This document shows positions 43,961 through 54,775 of a DNA stretch of 64,000 bases, one piece after another. The translations under genes were made by a program, and so were the position numbers. Under the pieces are notes generated by a model that worked only from the letters and a program-made list of their open reading frames with translations, was not told where the DNA came from and ran no database searches. Position 1 is the first letter of the stretch. Every line of letters begins with the position of its first letter. The DNA is from Nereocystis luetkeana (lineage: Eukaryota; Sar; Phaeophyceae; Laminariales; Laminariaceae): assembly GCA_031213475.1 (NCBI GenBank), contig JARUPZ010000013.1, forward strand, positions 7,773,338 through 7,837,337. The letters run 5' to 3'.

Positions 43961-44560
43961 TCAATACTCAATATATGATTTTTTGCAAACTGTACCTACT
44001 GATCCACCATCGAATGGACTCTAAATGATGTTATACTCGCATGCTTTATAAAAAGAGGGTTTCTCTACGTAAGTAGGGGTGGGCAGGCTTCCGGCTTCCA
44101 TTGTCGCTCGGAACTGGAGCCGTGAGCCGTGGGCGTTTTTTAGAGGCGATGGGAGATATTCAGCTATATACAGATATCGGCAGACGAGCTTTCCCGTAAA
44201 CACTACCGCCGTATGGACCGGGCAAACGACAACCGATTGATGGCTGTTGGGGGGTGGGGCGTCCGGCTCCCGCCGTGCTATTGTACTGCTGTGCTGGCAT
44301 ACCACTCTGTCCCGTAGTAGAGGAATCGTATGTAACAATGAGGCGCGCGAGCACGAAGCGCGTGCCTTTTGTTCTTGGTTTTCCTAGTAAAACAACAGAC
44401 GTTCAGTCTGGACCAAACCTCGCCTGCTGGGGTGCCGCCTGTGTTGGTGTCGACTGGTCTCTCTCCACGCTCGCATCAACTCCAACTGCGACTTCGCAAA
44501 AAAAGAAGAGCAAACTGAGAACAGCGCTCGAATGCATTTCATCGAGGGCAATATCAATTC
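43950..44560 (+). repeat. Repeat block S, copy 4
   Basis: Direct copy of 29350-29985. It stands outside the right arm but in plus orientation, so the large palindrome does not extend into it. Confidence 0.85.
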
Positions 44561-44870
44561 CTAATGACGGCCCTCGCTTTACCCAACAAAGCCGTCCATC
44601 TTCCAGTGCTTTCACGAGTATGTTTTTGTCGGTTTGGCTCTTGGCCACCATTTCAGAGGCAGAACGCGACGACACGTCCTCCACAATTTTTAGTTGGCGT
44701 GGTTGTTCACCCTTGCGTGGCAAGATGCCACACAGTGGCCCTTTGGCCTCCACTCCCACCTCGCGCCTATACCGTCCCACAACAGCACAGAACAGCACTC
44801 GATAGTATGGCTGTGTGTGTGAGGTGAGCGTAGGTATAGTACGCCAGCTGGAGTCGTCTACTGGTTTCAA
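44403..44870 (-). CDS. Hypothetical ORF overlapping block S
   Basis: 155 codons on the minus strand. The first ~100 codons (44870-44570) are unique in the window and of ordinary composition (R-S-A-S-E-M-V-A-K, L-E-D-G-R-L-C-W-V-K). The rest is repeat block S. It might include an exon of a host gene or an older element; I recognise no family. Confidence 0.2.
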   Translation of the reverse strand: MKPVDDSSWRTIPTLTSHTQPYYRVLFCAVVGRYRREVGVEAKGPLCGILPRKGEQPRQLKIVEDVSSRSASEMVAKSQTDKNILVKALEDGRLCWVKRGPSLGIDIALDEMHSSAVLSLLFFFCEVAVGVDASVERDQSTPTQAAPQQARFGPD

Positions 44871-45166
44871 AGCTATATCTGGTAGGTATGATAGGTACCC
44901 TGTTCAGCACCGACGGAAGGGTAGACTTTGCCTACCAGGTACGTAGGTAGGTGTACACACATACCGGTAGCTGTGCATGTTATTTACAGTTCAAATACAA
45001 CGCACCTGACATATAAATTCAACTGAAAACAACACGAGCGAGGGTGCACCAGCTTTGAGGACCAACGCCCCAACGGGTAGGGTGGACCGTAACTGGTCCG
45101 AGTCCGGCGGGAAGGCCTCATAGCCTTGGTTTTTGTTGGTGGGTGAGCAAACGCAAGTCCCACACT

Positions 45167-45192
45167 ACCCGGGAGAGATGACTCTCCCGGGT
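45167..45192. other. Perfect 11-bp hairpin
   Basis: ACCCGGGAGAG, loop ATGA, CTCTCCCGGGT. Lies in a GC-rich island (45060-45240) within A/T-rich DNA. Confidence 0.85.
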
Positions 45193-45369
45193 GGCTATCT
45201 CCACCGCACCTGCTCCTCTCGGGGGTCAGGTCGGGTCAACGTGCCCAACTGGGCTAAATTGACACACGACACGAACGTGGAAGTGTGGTGAGCTTAAGCT
45301 TTATTTTTACCAATCCGTCGGAGGATAAAAAAAAAAAAAAAAAAGCTTTCGCGCGCTGGGCAAAACACA

Positions 45370-45490
45370 GCAGGAGCAGCAGCAGTACCAGTAGCAGTTC
45401 TGCAACAGCAGTAGCAGCGGTAGTTGTGCGTGTGTTTATTCCTGTGCTGCTGTTGTTTCGTATGTTGTTGTTGCTGCTGCTGCTCCTTTG
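45370..45490. repeat. CAG/CTG-rich tract
   Basis: Interrupted GCAGCAGCAGTA, GTAGCAGT and TTGCTGCTGCTG words. The strand polarity switches at ~45430, so the two halves are partly complementary. Confidence 0.75.
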
Positions 45491-46139
45491 AAAAGCGGGG
45501 GAGGAGGGGCGTTTAATTTCGCAAAATATTGACAGTAGTGTGCAGCAGTAGGACTTCGTCGAAACACCATTTTTTTTCACACGGGATAATTTGCTTTCTC
45601 CTAAACTATCAACACGCTAAGAAATATCAGCTCATGCGATGACAGATATTTGATCTTGACTCTAGACATAGACGCAAGCCACGGTCACAACCAACCCGCT
45701 TCGTGTTGGGGAAGGCCAGTAAACGTGGATGACGGCCTCGGAATCATCATTCGGAAACGTGATCGAGGGTAGCAGAGGTCGCCCGGGGCGTGGTGATCTC
45801 TACGTCCAAACCAGGGAAACAAACTGTGTTTCGGAATCGGAGAGAAATCGGGAGAGATCGAGATTTTTATAAGAGAGATCAGGAGATATTTTTTTCTTGC
45901 TTTCGTCTGTTCTGTATCCCATGAAGGCTACTCGTACAGCAGTACAGTATAAAACCAGATACAATACGTAGTTCTTTATGTCGACAAAACAAAATGGAAT
46001 GAAAGGCCTGAAGCCAACACCTTCTTCGTGTTCCGCATTTTCTATGGTGTACGTATACAGCAGTACGCAGGTACTATTGAGCATAGTGTAGAAAATACGT
46101 AAACATTGCACACCTTGGATAATTTACACTTGACTGTTT
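45491..46139. other. Unassigned DNA
   Basis: No domain or clear repeat partner. Contains three ACAGCAGTA-like words (45546, 45938, 46050). Confidence 0.4.
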
Positions 46140-47180
46140 TTGTTAATGTTAGGCGTCAGCGAAAAAGCCCCGTAACATGACGTCGGTGGTTGGGTATGGA
46201 TTCACATCACCGCCTCTACCATGCGACAAGGGGCCCAAGCCGGCACTGAATCTAAGGCCCTTAAAGCGAAGCTTTCGCTCAACTGGACGGGGCCCTTCAA
46301 GATGTTAGCGGTCGATCCCGCCGCTGCGAAGTCGACGCCTGACGGTCGCTCTCTGACCGCCGAGCTCCTTCACCTGGACCTTCACAGCAACATGCCGGGC
46401 GCGGATGCGCCCTGCCTAGTGTCAGTCGCTGCAAGCCTTGCACGAACCCCCACGACAGCTCCGACCTTCCTCGGTTCCTCCTCGCGGGACTAACACCGTA
46501 TGTCCTCAACAACAACACCTCGAAATCCCCTCCTCACCACGTCACCGAGGACGACGTTACCGCGTCCGTCGACCGCCTGGAAGTCGAGGAAATCACCAGC
46601 CACCGGTCGGTACGTGGTCGGGGAGGCGTCGTCGCCGTCCTCTACAAACCCCACTGGAAAGGCCTACTAGAGCCCCCATGGGAGCGAGAGATGGACCTCC
46701 AGCACTTCAGGCAGCACGTTCTTCGTTACTGGAAAGGCACACCACTTCAACTCTAACAGGCAAAGCGGTTGAACCGCCGCATGCGCGTCGGTGCTGCCCA
46801 GCGAGAACTCTCACGACATCAGGGCGCCCGATTTTTGTCTCCAGGCTACAGCCTCGTCATGCACAAAGATTGGACGAACCGTTTCAGCAGCACCATCCTC
46901 CCCGTCGGCGCCCACTTTTCGTACAAGGCCCGCGACCATCATTGGGGACTCGACAATATCTCCGCCCATACCACGACAGCCGCCACGTACATCGTTCGTT
47001 TCATGGACGATACCGGACCAGTCAAGATCAACCTCTCTCATTCCCGCTACACTACAACTATCGAGGCGGGGCGCAACTTCTGATGCTTCCAAACTCGCCA
47101 AGGTAGAGCTATTCAGCGTGGGAATTTCCGCAACACCGATGAGTCTCGCGGAGTCGAACTTGTCGACCCCGCAGTGCCCA
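46140..47180 (+). pseudogene. Ty3/gypsy chromovirus pol, 3' end: integrase C-terminus, chromodomain, SH3/Tudor-like module
   Basis: Three consecutive modules in broken frames. (a) 46221-46440: integrase C-terminal domain with L-N-W-T-G-P-F-K, the GPY/F signature. (b) ~46550-46756: chromodomain with V-D-R-L-E-V-E-E-I, then L-Y-K-P-H-W-K-G and P-P-W-E-R-E, closed by TAA at 46754. (c) 46769-47083: a second beta-rich module with V-G-A-H-F-S-Y-K-A-R-D, W-G-L and Y-I-V-R-F-M-D-D, resembling an SH3/Tudor fold. A short tail continues to ~47180. Chromodomains direct integration to marked chromatin. The rest of pol upstream of 46140 is missing. Confidence 0.75.
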
Positions 47181-48526
47181 ACTGATTGCTTGTCCGTAGC
47201 TAGTACAGTAGGCAATGCTGGGTCTCCACGTTGTTTGTTTTCGGGTTTGTTTTTGTTCTCTTTTTCCCCAACTAAGGAGCTACTGACATGGTCGCCATTT
47301 CGTCGACACCTAGGCTGGCATGCCTCTGCTTTCGTCAGTCCATCTTGTTTTAGTTTTGGATTCTGGCGCCTTTTATATGGCGTTCCGCCTCGATGAACTC
47401 TTCAAGTTTTCTCTCTCATATTTTTGCCCGAGGCCTGAACCGGTTTTTTAGACCGGACAAGTATACCGCCACAACGCTCACCCATGGATTTGGCTTGGGT
47501 GCCGCGTTATTCCTTGCTCTTTTCTTGACCTTGGTTTATTTTTCGGTATTCTTTTATTTTTTGCTCTTGTTTTGAACTTGTCTTGTTTTTCGGTATTCCG
47601 CCTCAACGAATTCTTTATGCCGTCTCTCGCATTTTGTTTTATGCCGGAGACCTGAAACGTCCGTTATATTCATACTAGCATACCACACATTTCTCGCCCC
47701 CCCCACTTGGTTCGGGTGCCGCGTTAACTGCAAGTATTCCTCTCGGCTTCGTTTACCCTCTGCGCTCTGCCTTATAGGACTAGTCCGGACGTTGCGAATT
47801 TTGATATTCCTGCTTGGCGACGTTTTTTTCGTAGAATTGGTGTTTGTCCGCTTCCGGCTTCTTCTCTTTTGTAGGCCCGTAAGGTGGGTCTTCACGTACG
47901 CATTGGGTGGGTTTTCTTCGTTCCCTCCGCCTCGGCACGCACCCCCCCCTATTCTGATTTCTTTTTATATTTTTCTTCGGATTTTAGTTTTGAGTTCCTC
48001 AACGACATCCTCGGGTGGGTGTGCTGCAAGTAGTTCCCGAGACTGTTTGGCCTCCTCGACTATCGAGCGCCCTTCTCTTTCCTCCATGGGCCATGTTTTT
48101 TCTGTCGCCCATGTGTATCGTTCTCTACCGCTTTGAACCGTTCCATCAGACCACCGATTTTAGTATTGCCCGTTGCGTATCATCTTTAGGTCTGGACTGC
48201 CGTCCTCCTTCTCGTGTTTTGCCTCTTTTCCCCCTGGCACCCGACTTGCGTATATCGGCTGTTTTCTTCCCGTTTTTTGTGTGTCTCCCTCGGGACAAAC
48301 CTGCTTCCTACCGGAGGATGCAATTTATTGTTGATTTAATCGGCTTTCGCAATGCAAGTTATAGGGGTGTGGGATTGGGTTGTGAAGCACCGTATCTTCG
48401 ACTCATTTCTCATCATGTTCGGATGGATTTTGTCCCCTCGTGATTTCTATGCATCTGCATATACGGCCCTTCAAGGTGGGCTTGTGTCATGGTAGTCATG
48501 ATCCCGTTTCCCTCTATTGTCGAGGA
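47181..48526 (+). other. T-rich 3' region downstream of the chromovirus remnant
   Basis: 1.35 kb, strongly T/C-biased on the plus strand (TTTTGTTTT, CTCTTT words). A pair of GTATTCCGCCTC / GTTCCGCCTC units with CTCTC(A/G)CATTTT recurs at ~47380 and ~47595. No domain. Probably untranslated sequence of the chromovirus. Confidence 0.45.
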
Positions 48527-48550
48527 GGCGTGTTTCTGATGAAACACGCC
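48527..48550. other. Perfect 10-bp hairpin after a purine tract
   Basis: GGCGTGTTTC, loop TGAT, GAAACACGCC. The preceding gaggagg and the TGTTTC start make it a candidate 3'-LTR start of the chromovirus, but I find no second LTR copy. Confidence 0.8.
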
Positions 48551-49330
48551 ATGCAAATAATTTATAAAAAACAAACTATTCTCAGCACCCTCTGAGAGCC
48601 AGGAAAATGGGAATCATCAAGATAAGTCATCAATCTCTGTGAGGAAGTATACACGTCTAGGCCGACTTGCATTGCAGTAGTAGTCGGGCCTGCCCCATAC
48701 TGCCCCTTTTGTTGTCCGGTAGTCAGCTTTATATACCCCTTATACCCCTTATACTATCAGAGCCGGGTATAGTTAGTTTTAGGTTAAAAGCGCGAGGTAT
48801 TTCTCAGCCGCAATTTGTTTGCTCATGATTTTCATATTTTCTCTACAGAGCTGGGCCAGACAAGACCCTGTCGATTCAGGAGGTCGGCCATCCAGCGCCC
48901 AATGTTTCGCCGTTTGGACATGAAATTTTGAAAAGGTGTCGTTCATGCACCAACCGAGACGTACGTGTTCTTCCGGGCATATGTATATATTCCAGAGATA
49001 TAACCGAGAACATAAAAAATGAAACACGACTGAAAAACCTGTGAAACAACGAGAAATCCCCAACCAAGGGAATTCGTACGGGCGTCACAAATACGGTGTT
49101 AAAATTTCAAGATTGAAAATCGCAACCTGCGTGAATCGTAGCAAGTACCATTTTTCTCGTTACACTTGATTTAGATATCGAATAATGCTTTTGGCCATAT
49201 CTCGTGATGGGCAACGAATTGGGCATATTTAATGTATCCCCAGTAACGTCTCTACCAATGTTTCGCCTTGATCGAGAACGAGGATTTTAATATTCGAATT
49301 TTGCACGGTTAGGTTCTGTAGGGTTTGTGG
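48551..49330. other. Unassigned DNA, possible LTR
   Basis: Contains a TATA-like stretch (CTTTATATACCCCTTATACC, ~48727) and TATCAGAGCC (~48763). No coding signal. Confidence 0.3.
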
Positions 49331-49369
49331 ATTTAGGGTTAGAGTATGGGTGTCTTACATAACTTATAG

Positions 49370-50215
49370 AAGTTCCGGGTGAGGGTATAAACCCTAACAG
49401 AACTCGCAGAAGTTCCGGGTATTGTGGTCCGGGCGTACAGAACTCACAGAAGTTCCGGTCAGGTATAAACACGTTGGACCGGTACCCCGGGTATTGTGAA
49501 ACCGGGCGTACAGAACTTAAAGAAGTTCCGGGTACGGATATGAAGGTCGTACATAACTCACAGAAGTGCCGGGTACGGGTATCAAACCCTTGCAGAACTC
49601 ACAGAAGTTCCGGGTGTTGTGGCATGGGCGTACAGAATTCACAGAAGTTCCAGGCAGGTACCAAATTGGTGTACCGGTACCCCGTGTATTGTGGCTCGCT
49701 CGTACAGAACTCACAGAAGTTCCGGTCAGGTATACACACGTTGTACTGGTACCCCGGGTATTGTGAAACCGGGCGTACAGAACATACAGAAGTTCCGGGT
49801 ACGGGTATGAAGGTCGTCAAGAACTCACAGAAGTGCCGGGTACGGGTATAATACCCTTACAGAACTCACAGAAGTTCCGGGTATTGTAGCACGGGCGTAC
49901 AGAACTCGCAGAAGTTCCAGGCAGGTACGAAATTGGTGTACCGGTACCCCGGGTATTATTGTGGCTCGGTCGCACAGAACTTACAGAAGTTCCAGGTACG
50001 GGTATGAAGGTCGCACATAACTCATAGAAGTTCCGGGTACTGTGACACGGGCGTACAGAACTCACAGAAGTTCCGGGTATTTATTGTGGAACAGACGTAC
50101 ACAACTCACAGAAGCTCCGATTGTCGCCCGGGCGTACAAAACTCACAGAAGTTCCGACTGTGGCCCGGGCGTACATAACTCACAGAAGTGCCAATTGTGA
50201 CACGGTCGTACAGAA
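49370..50215. repeat. Minisatellite with GAAGTTCC core, array 1
   Basis: About 17 units of GTACAGAACTCACAGAAGTTCC followed by variable GGGTATTGTG or GGGTACGGGTAT spacers, at 34-80-bp intervals. Longer composite units of ~300 bp also recur (the GTACCGGTACCCCGGGTATT word at ~49475, 49671, 49745 and 49936). Confidence 0.9.
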
Positions 50216-50440
50216 TACCCTGGTAAAATCTAATATTACAAACAGCGGTGTTGAGTCCCACCATCTAGGTTGTTGAATAATAGCACGCTAATGCAAATCT
50301 ACAGCAGTAGTGCAGCTGCAGCAAGAACAGCAGCCCCCCCCCACCCACAGACTTCGTCAGCCCTCGTCCATGCCCATGTCTTGGATAGTGGATGCCGCAG
50401 GATTGTTCAGCAAGTCAAAGGCGGCTTCAGCCGCCACCAA
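50216..50440. other. Spacer with CAG words
   Basis: Short unassigned stretch with ACAGCAGTAGTGCAGCTGCAGC. No domain. Confidence 0.4.
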
Positions 50441-50610
50441 ATATCGGGGATGTGCTCGACGTTGGCCTTGAGGAACATCACCATCTCCACCCAGTACGTC
50501 GTACGTGCCGATGCGACTCCGGTTTGGCACGAGGAGGTTACCGCAAGCACTAAAATTGCGCTCAACCGTCAGTGTATCAGCGTGCGTTGCTTCGGGTTTT
50601 TTGTAAAGAC
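50441..50610 (-). pseudogene. hAT transposase C-terminal dimerisation scrap
   Basis: On the minus strand 50575-50499 reads V-E-R-N-F-S-A-C-G-N-L-L-V-P-N-R. After a frame change, 50491-50441 reads V-E-M-V-M-F-L-K-A-N-V-E-H-I-P. This is the hAT dimerisation pattern (E-R-x-F-S ... R ... L-K-x-N). The DDE catalytic region and terminal inverted repeats are absent, so this is a dead fragment of a cut-and-paste DNA transposon. Confidence 0.6.
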
Positions 50611-51119
50611 GAAAACAAATTGAAATTAAAATCGGTTTTGAACCACCCCCCCTCGACTACGGCCATGCATGAAATGAGAACTAGTACGGTACATCCCACT
50701 ACTATTGAATACATAGGAATATAATACGAAGTGTACGAGTGAAAAAACGAAACCTCTACGTACGGCGTATCATAAGTTGCGCTCGTTGTGACATTATTGT
50801 ATTTTTTCTATACGCATCAAACCGGGTATATACTATTAACACTATATATGTATATATATATACTTACATACATCGTATATACGATCTGTCATTTCGTCAT
50901 TTCGTTTTTGGTGTGTCACTGATGAGACATGACGTCCGAATGCATAACATCAAGTCAAGCAAGGCAAAACATGCGCTGTCAAGGGCGTAGGGCAGAAGTG
51001 TTCTACACTAAAACCTAGTAGTTTGGTGTCAGTGACGGCATGTCGAGGCAAAGCTGCTGTCTGTCAAGGGTTGAAAGTCCTGCCTCCCGACATATTTTCT
51101 CCTCAACGCCATCATAATT
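50611..51119. other. Unassigned DNA between minisatellite arrays
   Basis: A/T-rich with an alternating TATATATG tract at ~50845-50882. No gene. Confidence 0.4.
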
Positions 51120-51535
51120 TGTACCGGCACCCCGGGTATTGTGCCGAGGGTATACCCTTACCCCGGGTATTGTGCCGAGGGTCTTACAGAACTTACAGAA
51201 GTTCCGGGTGCGGGTATGGATGTCTTACAGAACTTAAAGAAGTTCAGGGTACAGGTATAAACCCTTACAAAACTCACAGAAGTTGCGGGTATTGTAGCAC
51301 GGGCGTACAGAACCAACAGAAGTTCCGGGCAGGTACAAAAACGTGGTACCCCGGGTATTGTGAGACGGGGCGTACAGAACTTACAGAAGTTCCGGGTACG
51401 GGTATGAAGGTCGTACATAACTTACAGAAGTTCCAGGGACGGGTATAAAGGTCTTACAGAACTTGCAGAAGTTCTCTGTAGGGTATCTCCCGGGTAAATA
51501 CCCCGGGTATGGTTCTGTAGGTACCCTACAGAACG
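51120..51535. repeat. Minisatellite with GAAGTTCC core, array 2
   Basis: About eight units of the same family as 49370-50215, same orientation, ending in CCCGGGTAAATACCCCGGG. Confidence 0.88.
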
Positions 51536-51858
51536 TTCCTTGGAAATTTGTGTATAAGGTAAAAAGTTGGTTTGTGGATTTGCGTCGATATCTTGTCGAG
51601 GTTTGAGTCGAATTATTATCTTGGAATGATTTTTTATCTCTATATATATGTGCATATTGTTTCGCAGATGTGTTGGTGTGTCAGAGTCATCGGTGCCTGC
51701 AAATTTCAAGTCCTAGTTCGCCTTGGTTCACGAGATACGACCGACTACTGACTCCATGAGAGACAGCGCGTGATTCATGGCTGGCCCAGCTCGTAGCACA
51801 TTTTGTTGTGTTACCACCACCATAGACTCCTCAAATTTAGAGCAACAACAAGAAGGAC

Positions 51859-52306
51859 TGTTACGGTGGTAATCCAGGGATCCGAGGGGTTTCCAAAATT
51901 GGACATGGCATGTAGGCAAAGGGGGGAATGCGAGTTGAACCCGGAGACTGTGGGGGTGTGAGCAGACGGTCACAACCTTTCTCTACCCCTTCAGCTTCTT
52001 ATACCTCGTCTCGTGGCCGGCAGTGTGTGCCTATACTACAACGACTGAGGCAACTGTGAGATGGATCAGGCGTAAGTTCCGCAAGCTGGGTGGAACCACG
52101 GGAATACATGTGGCAATCTTTGCAGCGAACTAAAAGAGCTTGAGCGTGTGAATGAGTGCCAGATGGCCTAAACGAAGTAATACATGATGGTTTTAGAGTG
52201 GGAATATATCCGAGCATCCTTTCGAGGAACATGAGCTTTATCGGCAGGAGAGCCCGACGATACTACGCCATCATATATGACACGCGCACCGCTCGACTCT
52301 GTAACA
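51859..52306 (+). repeat. 5' LTR of E5
   Basis: 448 bp, TGTTACGG...CTGTAACA, about 95% identical to 60486-60933 by eye. Confidence 0.87.
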
Positions 52307-52400
52307 TGGTGTCCAATCCGAGAATCGAACTCGGGTTTCCACACGCGCACCGCTCGACTCTGTAATATGGTCGCCAATCCGATAGCATAGTCTGTGTCTG
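52276..52400 (+). repeat. Tandem duplication of LTR end plus primer site
   Basis: ACACGCGCACCGCTCGACTC...GTAACATGGTGTCCAATCCG recurs ~64 bp later as ACACGCGCACCGCTCGACTC...GTAATATGGTCGCCAATCCG. The second primer site is changed and shorter. Confidence 0.85.
52307..52334 (+). promoter_or_regulatory. Primer binding site of E5, complementary to a tRNA 3' end over ~28 nt
   Basis: TGGTGTCCAATCC then GAGAATCGAACTCGG. Its reverse complement is ...CCGAG-TTCGATT-CTCGG-ATTGGAC-A-CCA: CCA tail, discriminator A, a 7-nt acceptor strand and a complete 5-bp T stem with TTCGATT loop. Usual sites match 8-18 nt. The tRNA identity is not determined here. Confidence 0.8.
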
Positions 52401-54300
52401 CAAACACCGTGGAGCGCCTGAAGAGAACCCTCTGGACAGACTCTCCATTATATGTTGCTCCTGCGGGTTGATGTTGCTCTTGATGGGTGATGTTGCTCCT
52501 GCTCGTCGAGGTTTCTCCGGAGGTGTGAGGGGGTTCTTGGGGGCTTTCAGTTTCGTTTCTTTGGTTCCTTACAATTAATTGGTAGACTCGTACCTCGTAT
52601 CTCTATATTCACCACAACTAGTAAGTAGAGACGCCACTAGCCAAATACCCCCCTCATGAACGGGACATGGTAGAGCGGGCAATCGGCCACGGCTGCCTCC
52701 GGCATGCGGCGGGCGTGCTCCCCGTCCACGTGTCGCTCGGCGTCGTGGCTCCCGAGTTTTCACAGAATATATGATAGCACAGAGCTGACGGAGGGTAGCC
52801 GCCGCAGAGGCGATGGCTAGCCCCGAATCCGTAGTCTGTGCAGTGAGAGGTGTAGCACGAGTGAACGAGGGCTGAGTCCACTCCCCTCGAGAGAGGGCTG
52901 CGTGGTAGGAGTCGTTCAGCAGAGTCTGGGCTCTCAGAGATCCGGTATGCACGAGTGTAGTAGTCTTACGCACACCTCACACGCGTCCAACGCGGTTTTG
53001 TTCAATAGATTTATCCTGCAGCCCACGTATAGCATCATATTTCTGCGCCGTGTTGCGGCACCAAGCCCTCTCTGGTTGATCACAGGGGGGCGAGATCGCT
53101 CTTGGTTCCATGCTGAATTCTATACTAAAACACATATAGACGCGGAGGGTAACCACAGGGTAAACAGCAGTAGTGAACCCTAGCTTGAGCGAAGATTTGA
53201 CGGCACGTGCAGCGGGGAGGTCATGACTGAGTCCGTCGTTCAGAGGAACCTTCGGTAGGTGATGATCGGTTCGCACCACGGTCCCCAAGCGAGACCGCGA
53301 GCGGACACCGCGTGGGTCTTGCGACTGCACGCCGTGGGTGGTTTAGTGTGGGTGAACGAGAGCTGACTCCGTCCTCCCGTGAGGGGTGGCGGCTTACGCC
53401 TCGTTTAGCAGAGTCCGTCCTCTGCTGAGCATCGGTATGCGTGAGTGTAGTAGCCCCACACACTCCTTTCATGTGTTCAAGGCAGGTCTGTTTAGTGGAT
53501 GGAGTATCCTGCAGTCTGCCGAGGCACATAGTCTCTTCCTAGAGCTCAGGTCCCACCCCTCGTCACATTTGAGCTTTGTAAACTCAGGCGAGTGAGAGGG
53601 GGCTAGTCGCGACGCCCCCCTAGAAAAAATAATGTCCCCCATACGGATCACACTAAATCATATATACCGGGTATAAAGCATAGGGAAAAGACAGCACCCG
53701 AGCAGTGAACCACACGCTCATTAACAATACAGGCATCGGTATAAATACAACAGCAATTTATAAAAGAAATACCTATTGCGCTAGCCAGCAACAACGCGAG
53801 ACAAAACTCGAACACGGGGCATGATATCGGCCCCCTTCGTACGCCAGCGGGAGACAGAGGCGAAAAGGCATGGAGATGAGAGGAACCGACGAAAGGCCGT
53901 ACCGGTGGTTTGCTCGCCAGAGGGTCTGCAGAGAAAGTCAGGAGGACGATAAGAGACGAATGAGATACGCCGCTGACGGCACCACCTACCGCACGAATGT
54001 CGCTATATCCGTCAACAAGCTACATATTTCGTATCCATGCTTGATGCCCACTCGTACACGGAAGCGCCTGCAGGCGTACAGGAACCCGTAGCAGGCGGGA
54101 TACCTTATCTCAGTATGTAGGTATCATACTGCTGCACGTACGGGTCGCCGTCGCTCGTTCGTTTTAATGATTTGATTTATGACGGTCATGTAGATAGGCA
54201 GGCAGTCATGCTCGGGGTGTGTCCGTGTGCGCATCGACCATACAGCAGTAGTATTATTAGGGCTCGGCGTGTTTTGTCAACTTCGTGGTGATAACTAGTT
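52401..54300. other. E5 interior, left part
   Basis: Holds a diverged ~190-bp direct repeat (52846-53030 and 53338-53525; shared words GAACGAG, AGCAGAGTC, GAGTGTAGTAG, ATCCTGCAG). Several ORFs below 135 codons show no recognised domain. No Gag is identifiable. Confidence 0.5.
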
Positions 54301-54329
54301 GGTCGCGTGTTCGGTCTAGTCTTCGCGTC

Positions 54330-54775
54330 TCGCAGACCTATACCGGCATGCTGCACGGAATTGAGAGTGCATAGAGCTGCAATGCGTCAACTATACCGGC
54401 ATGCTGTACGAACGTTCAACTGCACACCAATGTGCTGCACTACAGTAGGTGTTCACATTTCTTTGCAAGGAACCGGCAGGCTGCGCAATTGTTGTACAAT
54501 GACCGGTGGTGTACGTTCTTCTGATCGATACTGGCATGCTGCACGGAATTGAGAGTACGTGGGCTGGGCGGCTTCAAGTGTACCGGCATGCTGTACGAAC
54601 GTTCAACTACGTACCAATGTGCACAATTGTTTCACAATGACCGGTGTTGTACGTTCCTCTGACCTATACCGGCATGCTGCACAGACTTGAGAGTACGTAG
54701 GGCTGCACTGCTTCAACTATACCGGCATGCTGTACGAACGTCCATTCACGCACCGGTGTGCTGCACATTTTATTT
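54330..54775. repeat. Tandem repeat of ~140-190 bp
   Basis: TACCGGCATGCTGCACGGA at ~54341, 54530 and 54668 alternates with TACCGGCATGCTGTACGAAC at ~54392, 54580 and 54719. Two and a half copies. Confidence 0.82.

Noticed and set aside
51970-52380. tRNA gene on the minus strand suggested by the T-arm-like sequence
   Set aside because: No cloverleaf could be completed. The T arm and CCA complement lie exactly after an LTR, which makes it a primer binding site.
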